Under the pieces are notes generated by a model, which saw only the letters and a list, made by a program, of their open reading frames with translations, ran no database searches and was not told the DNA's origin. Below are positions 38,867-46,895 of a stretch of DNA of 64,000 nt, piece by piece (within the stretch, counting starts at the first letter, position 1; every line of letters begins with the position of its first letter). The DNA is from Caulochytrium protostelioides (Eukaryota > Chytridiomycota > Caulochytriomycetes > Caulochytriales > Caulochytriaceae). The DNA is taken from the NCBI GenBank assembly GCA_003615045.1, contig ML014130.1:1-64000 (forward strand). Direction: 5' to 3'. The position numbers were made by a program, and so were the translations under genes.

Positions 38867-41380
38867 TCAGACCGAGCCCTTGCGCGACTGGCCGGAGAAA
38901 GGGCGTTCGTGGTACTCGAATGGGGCCCTTGGCTGCGTTTTGTCGAGATGCGCATTGGGGCGGAAGAAGCAGTTGAACAGGGGCATACCGAGCAACAGCC
39001 AGAAATAGACATTGCTTGCGATGAGGACGAGTGCACAGACGGCGAGACGCGCAGAGGAGCTGTCTGACAGACCCATGAACATGTTGAGGATGAGGGTGAC
39101 CGAGACAACGGCGCTGCCAATAATCGTCTCACGGCGCTTCTGGTAGGCGCGCTGCATGGGTCGAAGGGACCAGCTCAGGGTCGCAAGGAAAAGAAGCTCG
39201 ATGACGATCACGACGTCCGTCCCGGCTTTCCAGCCGGTCTGTGCCACGCACTGGCTCGAGCCATCAGCGGCGGGCTGGAAAGCGATGCTCTTGGATCCGA
39301 CAACGGTGCCCACCACAGCGACAATGGGCAGCATCAGCGCAAAGGCGAACAGGCGGAAGTAGAACAACGACGTCAGCTTGGGCGCCACGTAGGCGCGGTA
39401 CAGGCGAATCATGCGGAAGGCGAAGCACAAGAGCATAACATGGATGCCCATCAGAGCGAACCAAACGCCAAAGAGGATGCAGCGTTGGTACACACCGCGG
39501 GCGACCAAAACGTGGTTGCTCTGGAGCGTGCCGAGCATCCAAAAGACCGACGCGATAAACGAGATGGTCAGCAGGGGCAGCTGCTTGGCCCGGAGCGGCG
39601 CGTAGCTGTAGTTGGACCAACCCAAAATTAGCGCGAGGGCCTGAAGGCCAAAGAAGATGGCGCAAGCGATCATGAAGCTCTTTTCGGCTGCCGTGTTCAC
39701 GAGCTGCGTCACCTTCGTTTTCTGTCCGGAGGCGTCGGTGGTGGCCAGGGGCGCACCCGTGGTAGTGCCTTCCGTTTCGGCCATCAGCGTCTGAGCGAGC
39801 ACGGGCGTGGATTGCTCGTTCGACAACGCGACTTCATCGCCGTCCGTGTTACGGCCCGCGAAGTCGGTATGGTCCCAGTCGAGGTCCTCCGTGACGCTGT
39901 CGTCAGCCATGGTCCCGTTGCTGGCAAACTCCGAGTCATTGAGTCGCGACTGCGACCCGAGCGGCATGCCCGTCATGTCGCGGCTAAGCAGATCGTTCGA
40001 GAGACGACTAGCAGGCTGGCCGCTAGTAGGCGGTTGCCCCCCAGCAGAGGGATGTTCACCCGCAGAGGGCTGTCCACCAGCAGGCGGCTGGCCTTCCCCA
40101 CGGCTACCAGCATTGGCGCTGTTGGCGCCGCTCGCGCCGTTTGCACCGCTGCGGGTGTTGCGGCCGGGGTCACTGTTCAGCATGTCACTGCCAGCATTGC
40201 GCGGCTGGCTGGATTGCTCGGCGACCACGGTGCGGAAAACGTTCGGGTTTTGCGCGTTAGAGCCTTGACCCTGACCCTGACCTTGACCTTGGCCTTGGCC
40301 TTGGCCTTGGCCTGGGTTGGCCCGCTGGCCCGGGTTCTGGACCGCGTTAGGTGGAGTGTGTCCCGGCGTTTGGTCCGGAGTTTGACCTCGGTTCGAAGCC
40401 GCGTTCTGGTGGGGGGTTAGGTCACGAGTCTGGCCGAGGTTTTGTGTCGGTTCGTGTCGGTTCGTGTCTTGACCGAGATTCTGGCTGGGATTCTGGCCCG
40501 GAGTCGGGTTCATACTCATGATTGCGTTGGTGCTCTGGCCACGGTTCTGAGGGGTGGTCTGACCGGGAGTCTGGTTAGGAGCCTGGTTAGGAGCCTGGTT
40601 AGGAGCCTGGTTAGGAGCCTGGTTAGGAGCCTGGTTAGGAGCCTGGTTAGGAGCCTGGTTAGGAGCCTGGTTAGGACTTTGATTCGGGTTCGGGTTCCCT
40701 TGGCTGACGTCAACCCGAAGACTCATATTCGGGTTTGTTTGGCCGTTGTCGGCCCCCCGTTGGCCTTCCCGCGTGTTTAGCTGTTGCTGCTGGTTTTGCT
40801 GACCTTGTGGGTTCGGCTGTTGCTGCTGATTTTGTTGGCCTTGCGGATTCGGCGGCTGCTGCTGATTTTGTTGGCCTTGCCGGTTTGGCGGCTGTTGCTG
40901 GTTTTGTTGACCTTGCTGGTTTGGCGGCTGTTGCTGGTTTTGTTGACCTTGCACATTCGGCGTTTGCTGCTGTTTTTGCTGATCTTGCGGATTCGGCTGT
41001 GCAGACCGGTTTGCCATGGCCTGCGAGTTCTGCCCACCCTGTGTGGTTTGTTGGACCTGCTGACCTGGCAGGTCGGTCAGTCGCAGGGAAGGGTCCCACG
41101 TGCTCCCACCATTCACTCTCTGCGGCACACCACGGTTACCATCGTTTTGGCTCGGGTTGGCGACGTGGTTAGCGGGGTGGCCGGCCGTGCCGCCGTTGTT
41201 ACGTTGGCCGCCCGCTGCTTGAACGGCGCTGCCGCTCGGGTCGGCATTCGCGGTTGGCCGGTTCGTGCTCGGTTGGGTGAGACTCGTTTCTTGGCCTTGC
41301 ACACGCGTTGCCGAGGCGAACAGGATCGCCAAAAAGACGATGATCCGTAAGGACCCGTACATTTTGAATGATGGCGGCAT
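38867..41380 (-). CDS. Seven-transmembrane receptor-like protein with long Gln/Asn/Pro-rich ectodomain
   Basis: 837 aa from ATG 41380 (a second ATG at 41362 starts MYGSLRIIVFL). A signal peptide (LRIIVFLAILFASATRVQG) precedes a roughly 530-residue extracellular region built of repeats: six 12-residue units around QQPPNxQGQQNQ, about ten NQAP units and a (GQ)n run, then Ser/Thr/Gly-rich sequence. Residues about 565-820 contain seven hydrophobic helices: FMIACAIFFGLQALALILGW, LLTISFIASVFWMLGTL, CILFGVWFALMGIHVMLLCF (ending RMIRLYR), FRLFAFALMLPIVAVVG, VVIVIELLFLATLSW, GSAVVSVTLILNMFMG and AVCALVLIASNVYFWLLLG. Cys at the top of TM3 (QRC) and in the second outer loop (SSQCVAQ) could form the usual GPCR disulfide. 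The layout resembles fungal RGS-type/class C-like 7TM proteins, but no RGS domain follows. Ligand unknown; GC is lower than in neighbours. Confidence 0.85.
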   Translation of the reverse strand: MPPSFKMYGSLRIIVFLAILFASATRVQGQETSLTQPSTNRPTANADPSGSAVQAAGGQRNNGGTAGHPANHVANPSQNDGNRGVPQRVNGGSTWDPSLRLTDLPGQQVQQTTQGGQNSQAMANRSAQPNPQDQQKQQQTPNVQGQQNQQQPPNQQGQQNQQQPPNRQGQQNQQQPPNPQGQQNQQQQPNPQGQQNQQQQLNTREGQRGADNGQTNPNMSLRVDVSQGNPNPNQSPNQAPNQAPNQAPNQAPNQAPNQAPNQAPNQAPNQTPGQTTPQNRGQSTNAIMSMNPTPGQNPSQNLGQDTNRHEPTQNLGQTRDLTPHQNAASNRGQTPDQTPGHTPPNAVQNPGQRANPGQGQGQGQGQGQGQGQGSNAQNPNVFRTVVAEQSSQPRNAGSDMLNSDPGRNTRSGANGASGANSANAGSRGEGQPPAGGQPSAGEHPSAGGQPPTSGQPASRLSNDLLSRDMTGMPLGSQSRLNDSEFASNGTMADDSVTEDLDWDHTDFAGRNTDGDEVALSNEQSTPVLAQTLMAETEGTTTGAPLATTDASGQKTKVTQLVNTAAEKSFMIACAIFFGLQALALILGWSNYSYAPLRAKQLPLLTISFIASVFWMLGTLQSNHVLVARGVYQRCILFGVWFALMGIHVMLLCFAFRMIRLYRAYVAPKLTSLFYFRLFAFALMLPIVAVVGTVVGSKSIAFQPAADGSSQCVAQTGWKAGTDVVIVIELLFLATLSWSLRPMQRAYQKRRETIIGSAVVSVTLILNMFMGLSDSSSARLAVCALVLIASNVYFWLLLGMPLFNCFFRPNAHLDKTQPRAPFEYHERPFSGQSRKGSV
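40571..40676. repeat. 12-bp coding tandem repeat (NQAP units)
   Basis: About nine near-identical copies of CTGGTTAGGAGC on the plus strand, encoding Pro-Asn-Gln-Ala in the receptor-like protein. Copies are almost identical at DNA level, implying recent expansion or contraction. Confidence 0.85.
40781..40996. repeat. 36-bp coding tandem repeat, six units
   Basis: Six consecutive 36-bp units (starts 40781, 40817, 40853, 40889, 40925, 40961) encode 12-residue Gln/Asn/Pro/Gly units in the ectodomain of the receptor-like protein. Units differ by several substitutions, so this array is older than the NQAP array. Confidence 0.85.
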
Positions 41381-42662
41381 TCGAGTATTAGTGTAATCGA
41401 ATCGAAGAAGGAGCGCGCCAACGACTGTGATGGATCAAGGAGGACTGCGCACGGATGGGTTGGGATCGGAGAAGAGTAGGGATGAAACGCGTGATGCAGG
41501 CGAATCTGCAGATTGCAGGGTGGAAGGCTAGAAAGGGGATGAATTAAGAGAGAGGAAGTTCAGAGCGGGTGCGAGAGGGTCTACGGGTAATGGACGTTTA
41601 CGGATGGAAATTAGGAGGATGGCTAGGGTGAGATATGTAGGCGGGTTGTAGTATTAGGGTGAGGTCAAGATTAGTTGAGAAGGCGACTTCTAGTGAGTCG
41701 ATGAGCGGAGAACTAATGTTGACCGTCGATGCGGAGACCGTAACCACAAATGGAACTTTGAAGTCCGGATCAATCGATCAGTTCATTCGTTCTATATATA
41801 TCCCCATCGAATCCACTGGATCCGGTGATCGTGCCACCGGCCATGGGCGGGGTGCACGGGAATCATGGCCGGCCGAATCGCGAAGACATGTCTATCTCAT
41901 GCCGCGGCCATGCCGCGAGGGCAGCCTTGTTTTTTTTTCTGGACCTGGAATGCGGAAAGGAGCTGAGGGGTGATCCACCTTACTGGGCTGCTGTCCCTGA
42001 TACGTTGATACGCGGCGCGAAGTCTATCAACGGTCGCGGCACTCGAGCCCTGAAGATGCCGCTGATGCGGGGCCCATTTTTGCACGCAGAGCAAGACCGC
42101 CGACGGATGGTCCTGCCCGAGTGATGGTTGGGTCCGCCGGGTTCGATGTCTTCCAGGACCGCCTAGGGCTTTGTCATCATGTGCAGGGCACGACTGCCTT
42201 CATTAAGGGCGGTTCATCCGCTGCCGCTGATACCGCAGCGGCAGCGGATGTTTACGGTCGCGGCAACCGCAATGCGGCAAGGAACTCGATCCATGAGAAT
42301 CTCTGTGCTGTATCTTAAATTTGCTATACAAGTTTTGCCTCGGCAGGCTCCGATGATCATCAAATTTCTCAGGAGAACGGAGCGGCCCCCAGGGCCTCCG
42401 CGACGAGATACCGCAAAAAAATACTATTATAATATAATATAATGGATATTATATATCTATCTGCTGATCGCTTTTCAGTTTTTTGTAAACGAACTCCCCA
42501 CCCACTCACTCACACACTCACACAATGGTTTCAAGCGCCGCGGCCTACTCGCGATCAAACCATGTTTCATGCCGTCTTGAGGGTCGTATCGTCCATTCTA
42601 CCATCCATTCTACTCACAATAAATATTCAGACGCGTGCCCTTTTAACAAGCATCAGCATCCA
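41381..42662. other. AT-richer intergenic region upstream of the receptor-like gene
   Basis: 1.3 kb, markedly less GC-rich than the rest; includes an A/T run (42414-42445) and the perfect hairpin at 42215-42250. It is the promoter of the receptor-like gene and 3' flank of the Ser-rich protein gene (both minus strand). No gene seen. Confidence 0.45.
42215..42250. other. Perfect 15-bp hairpin with 6-nt loop
   Basis: CATCCGCTGCCGCTG at 42215-42229 pairs exactly with CAGCGGCAGCGGATG at 42236-42250 around ATACCG. It is a GC-rich island in AT-richer non-coding DNA, about 840 bp upstream of the receptor-like ATG. Function unknown. Confidence 0.7.
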
Positions 42663-44735
42663 TTAGGCCGTGAGGCGGTGTACGACGTGCTGGCAGAAGC
42701 CGAGCAGCGACGACCACAGCGACGGGGTGGAGGCCATGGGCGGCGCCGCGAGCGACCGGCGACGAACCGTGGCTGTCGTCGCCAGCGACATCATGGGCGT
42801 CGAGGCCGACGCGCTCGATAGGTAAGGGGCCTTCGCCGTGAGCGACGGCGCGACCACGTCGCCGCGCCGCGCCGCGTCCGCCCGCGACAAGGCCGGGGCA
42901 TGGAACAGCGGCAGCCCGCTCAACGTGTCGCCGTCGTGCACGGTGGCGAACGGCGCGGCCGCCGACGCCGCGCGCTCCGCCTCCGGATCAGACGCCGCCA
43001 TCCCACTGCTCATAGCCACGAGACTCGCCGCCGAGGCCATGATCACGCGGTCCGTCAGCCCGATCGCGGGGCGGCGCGCAGCCTCGGCATCGGCCTCCGC
43101 ACCGGCCTCCATCAGGTCCGTCGCGGCGGCCGCTCCGAGACAAGGTGCCGACGCCGACTCGGCCATCCCGCCGGCGGGCCCCGCCGACCGCCCCCACCGG
43201 CTCGCGACCGAGGAGCACAGGCCTTTCCAGAGGCTGCGGGAGTGCTTGGTGGTATGCGACGGCGGCAGCGGCAGGACCGACCCGTCGTGCAGCGGCGCGA
43301 GTAGGCGATCGTGCGGGACGCTCGCGTCGCGCGTCGCGTCGTCGGTGGGCGCGACGAGGCCGGCCTCGAGGTCGGCGAGCGCCGCGTCGCGCCGGCGGGA
43401 GGGCGACACGCGCGCGTGATGTCGCCACGCGGGCGAGGGGCGGCGGCGGCCGAAGAGGGCGCGGCGCGGCGACGACGCGGCGGGGCTCTCATCTGCCGAA
43501 GACGACGACGATGATGATGATGATGACGATGATGATGATGACGACGACGACGACGACAATGAGGAAATGAGCGACGGCATCGAGGGATGCGAGTCAAGCG
43601 GAGAGGTCATTGAATTTGCCGCATCCAGCGCTGGCGAATCGGGGGCCGCCACCGACGCCGCATCGCTGCCAACCGGTGAAGGATGCACGACGCGCACGCC
43701 GGCCGGGTGCTTCGTGACGACGAAGCGGGCCGGACGCAGGGGCGCGCCGGTGGCGGACGGCGCGGCGGCGCCCGCGACAGTATGGGACGGCTCGTGCTCC
43801 GCGGCGCACGGCACGGACGGGTGTTCCTCGACCGGTCGCACATGCACCACGCCGACCGGCAACGGCACGCCGGTATCACCACGGCCGCCGAGCGGCTTCG
43901 CTGCATCGATCGAGAGGACCGGCTCTTCGGTGATGACGGCGAGGCGCGTGGAACGCCACGGGAGCACGGCCGGCTGGCCTGGCGGCGGCGGCGAAGCGAG
44001 ACCCTCGGTCGCGGCCGCCGCGCCATACCCGGCGACCGCACCCGCGGTATCGATCGGCGGGAGCGCGGGCCGGCCACTGGGTGCTGCGGCCGCGACCAGC
44101 GCCGTCACCGACGCCAGCTCCGACTCAACGTCCGGCGATGGGAACGGGTGGCGCAGTGCGGTGGGACGGTACTCGGCACGGCCGTCGGGCCGGATCGGTC
44201 GGAGCATGCCGCGGCGGCGTCGGATGGCCTGGCGGGCGAGGACGGTCTGGTCCTGCACCTGGTAGGCGCGGACCAGATTGCGGAGGGCGTTGCGGCGCTC
44301 GTTCTGGTCGAGGCCGCGCCAGCGCACGTGGCTCGAGGCGCGCATCGGACAGCGCCGCCGGAGCCGCGCGGCGGCCGTGCGGTCGCCGATGCAGACGGTC
44401 GAGAGGATGCATGGCGTCGAGAAGGCCTGCAGGCGGCAGACTTGCTTCACGAGCGACGGCGCATCCGCGAGCAGTGACACCGGAAAGATGGACGGCGGCA
44501 GGTGGTGGTGTCGCTCCATGTCGGCGGCGGCGTCGGAGAAGAGACCGACCTGCCGCTTGCGGTGGTGCAGATTCACATGGAGTGCGGCGGACCCGAGGAT
44601 CGCGAGCAGCGTGCCTGGATCGAAGCGGCGGCACAACCACAGGTAGTGCTCGCGGCCTTCATTGAACGGCACGGGGGCCGTGGCCGCGGCCGCGCACGAC
44701 GACCGCGGCGCCAGCGTGCCCGTCTCGGCCTGCAT
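42663..44735 (-). CDS. Uncharacterised protein with poly-Ser tract, 690 aa
   Basis: An open frame from ATG 44735 (MQAETGTLAPRSSC). The first about 200 residues look partly folded: HYLWLCRRFDPGTLLAILGSAALHVNLHHRKRQVG..., LLADAPSLVKQVCRLQAFSTPCILSTVCIGD, then a basic helical stretch NERRNALRNLVRAYQVQDQ, ARQAIRRRRGMLRPIRPDGR. The middle and C-terminal parts are disordered, with a run of about 30 serines encoded by (GAY)n-type repeats at 43498-43560 (plus-strand view) and Ala/Pro/Arg-rich sequence, ending SLWSSLLGFCQHVVHRLTA, a possible amphipathic helix. No known domain recognised. A 5' exon is possible because the frame is open at the start only for four more codons. Confidence 0.65.
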   Translation of the reverse strand: MQAETGTLAPRSSCAAAATAPVPFNEGREHYLWLCRRFDPGTLLAILGSAALHVNLHHRKRQVGLFSDAAADMERHHHLPPSIFPVSLLADAPSLVKQVCRLQAFSTPCILSTVCIGDRTAAARLRRRCPMRASSHVRWRGLDQNERRNALRNLVRAYQVQDQTVLARQAIRRRRGMLRPIRPDGRAEYRPTALRHPFPSPDVESELASVTALVAAAAPSGRPALPPIDTAGAVAGYGAAAATEGLASPPPPGQPAVLPWRSTRLAVITEEPVLSIDAAKPLGGRGDTGVPLPVGVVHVRPVEEHPSVPCAAEHEPSHTVAGAAAPSATGAPLRPARFVVTKHPAGVRVVHPSPVGSDAASVAAPDSPALDAANSMTSPLDSHPSMPSLISSLSSSSSSSSSSSSSSSSSSSSADESPAASSPRRALFGRRRPSPAWRHHARVSPSRRRDAALADLEAGLVAPTDDATRDASVPHDRLLAPLHDGSVLPLPPSHTTKHSRSLWKGLCSSVASRWGRSAGPAGGMAESASAPCLGAAAATDLMEAGAEADAEAARRPAIGLTDRVIMASAASLVAMSSGMAASDPEAERAASAAAPFATVHDGDTLSGLPLFHAPALSRADAARRGDVVAPSLTAKAPYLSSASASTPMMSLATTATVRRRSLAAPPMASTPSLWSSLLGFCQHVVHRLTA

Positions 44736-46053
44736 CGCGCGTATCAAAGGCTTTCGCAGCAGCGTGGGCAGCCCAGGGTCCCGTTCTGGCGGCGATCAGC
44801 TCTTAGCAGCGTCGCTCTTAGCAACGTCGCGATCCGCAGGCAAGGCGGGGGCGCTGGCGAGCGGGGGCGGGGGCGGGCCGTGGCGCCCTGCGGCGGGCGG
44901 GCGGGCGGGCGGGCCCTAGAATACGCCTGGCGAAGTGGCGGCGATCACACGATGAGCCGAGATCAGGATGATGGCCATGAAGGATACGTGAGAGCGTCGT
45001 CTATGATGATGCATCCGCAGTTGTTCCATGTCTTCTGACTCTTCTGGCTCTTCCCGCATCGGCTAGCCGGTTTCCCATGATGCCGAGGCATGATGCGGCT
45101 TGATGCCCGTTCATGGGCTATATTCCCCAGCGAATGCTGCCCGCCCAGATATGAAGCCAGCGAGAAGGATCGGCGAGGTCAATGCCGACGGCGACCATCT
45201 CCGCTGACGCTGAGAGCATTGACATCGTGGTGAGCGACTTGGTGGGCCGCTCCTCCATGCCGATCTCTGCGCTGCGAGGGCCGTCGCCTCCCGCGGACGG
45301 GTTGCCAACGAGCGTTCGCTTGAAATTTTCCGTCGCGCCGCGGTTAACCCTCGTCGAGCCGATGCGCCGCCGATGCTCGAGCTCGCCCGAGCCATGTGCA
45401 GCGCGGGGCGGCGCGTGCGGCGCAGTCAACCGGCTGTCGATCCTCCCGCGTCGCCGCGCCTCATCCATCGTCGCCGCCCTTGATCTCGGCCGCCGTCGCC
45501 GCCGCCGCCGCCGCCGCCGTCGCCGCCGCCGCCGCCGCAGCCAACGCACATGGTCCGAGTGGGTGCAGGTCGCGCTTAGGCCGAGCCCGAAACGAGTCCT
45601 CCTTCGCCGCCGCCGCCGCTCCGGCCGCCGCTCGTCGTCGCCGCCGCCGCCGCGGCCGCTGCCGGCCCCCGCGGGCAAAGCAAGCCCAAACATGGCCGGC
45701 GGCGGGGGGTGGGGAGCGAGCCGCGGGGCCCGGAGGCACGATCTTGAGCATGATGGCGACGAGACTAATGAGGACGAGAAAGCGTGGCGACGGTCGATGT
45801 GTTGCCGACGACGACCGACGACCCACGGTCGGAGCCCGAGTCCCGGCTCGGGCGGACGATGGCTGAACCACGGCGGTGGCGCGCTCAATCTACGCGTTCG
45901 CCCGTCGTGGCGGGACATGAAATTGAAGTCGAGGGCGACACAAGGTCGCGATATTTGGTTTAACGCGGTCGTTCATATACTGGCCCAACGCGCACACCAT
46001 GCCCTCGGTGGTGTCCCCAGGGGTCTCCACTGAGGCAGACGCGCATTCGCGGT
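44736..46053. other. Intergenic region, no gene supported
   Basis: 1.3 kb. Contains (CCG)n-type runs near 45490-45540. A minus-strand frame ending at about 45118 reads a plausible-looking peptide tail (AEMVAVGIDLADPSRWLHIW) that might be a last exon, but no start or splice path could be supported. Confidence 0.4.
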
Positions 46054-46780
46054 TCAGTGTCGGATGGCTTTGCCGACCACGGGCCGCAGCCTGGTTTGAT
46101 TCGGGTTGCGGCACAGCGCTATCGGTCTATCCGGTAAGGCCAGGCAGCGTCGGATGTTCAACGCGGCATAAAGGTCGCGGTTCACAAACTTGCTGTGGGT
46201 GGCTTTATACCCCAGCAACCCTCGGACCTCGATCCCCGGGCGCCGGCGTTGCCCGGGTTTCAGGTTCACATTCGTTTGGGCATACGCCCGGGTCGTGCGG
46301 ACCGAGGTGACGGCCGTAGGCGCGGTCGAGCGGGCGCCCGCCCGGGACGTGCGAGCGGTCCGCACCTTCTTCGGGTACCGGGGGATTACCCTGGTCAGAA
46401 TCTCATCCGTCGCGGCATGCACCTGGGTCGTCCGGAACTCGTCGACCAGGATGGTGCGGAACCGCTGGGCGCACGTCTTGTACGCGCGGGCGGTTGGAAC
46501 CGAATGGGAATCTCGCCCTCCCGCCGAGGGCAGATTTGGAGGCCCCATAGGCAACCACCGCTTCAGCGACCACGGGTTCCATCTCCGTGGCCGTCACCTT
46601 GGCCACGCGGTTCATGAACTTCGTTGCGTGTACCCCACGTTTCGAAGGAAAGAAGCGGTCGACAAAAGCGGCGACCGCCACGCTGTTGCCTGAAGCCCCG
46701 CCGCCCCGAAGGTATCGGTCCCCACACGCCGCCACCCAACTTAAAAGAAGCGTAAGCTCCTTCGTGCGGCCCTCAAACAA
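46054..46780 (-). pseudogene. Fanzor/TnpB-like transposase remnant, copy B (C-terminal half)
   Basis: Two overlapping minus-strand frames together resemble the C-terminal half of a Fanzor (eukaryotic TnpB-like, OMEGA nuclease). The first (to about 46495) reads AAFVDRFFPSKRGVHATKF, MNRVAKVTATEME, EAVVAYGASKSALGGRARFP. After a frameshift near 46500 the second continues SVPTARAYKTCAQRFRTIL, VDEFRTTQ (family: DEFRTSK/Q), RGLLGYKATHSKF and VNRDLYAALNIRRC, then DRPIALCRNP. The RuvC-III Asp (NRD) is kept, but the zinc-ribbon cysteines expected after EFRTSxxC and in RGLLxC are lost (now VHAAT and GLLGYKATH). The 5' half is absent; beyond 46780 the SPT5 3' end begins at 46895. It is therefore an inactive relic of a mobile element. 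Confidence 0.78.
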
Positions 46781-46895
46781 TAGCTTGGTCTAAGCGACTC
46801 CTGAACAAGAGTTGGACCCATTACGACCGCACATAGGAGAAAGGAACGCGATGTAATCAATACGGCAACGCGGGGGTGGGAGTAAAGAGATTCTT

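Noticed and set aside
40262-40680. TTAGG-containing repeats considered as interstitial telomeric DNA
   Set aside because: The GGTTAGGAGCCT units encode NQAP in frame within an intact gene and lack the TTAGGG period.
45118-45918. Minus-strand frame ending in AEMVAVGIDLADPSRWLHIW
   Set aside because: The tail looks protein-like, but the upstream part is Arg-run translation of a (CCG)n tract, and no start or splice junction could be supported.
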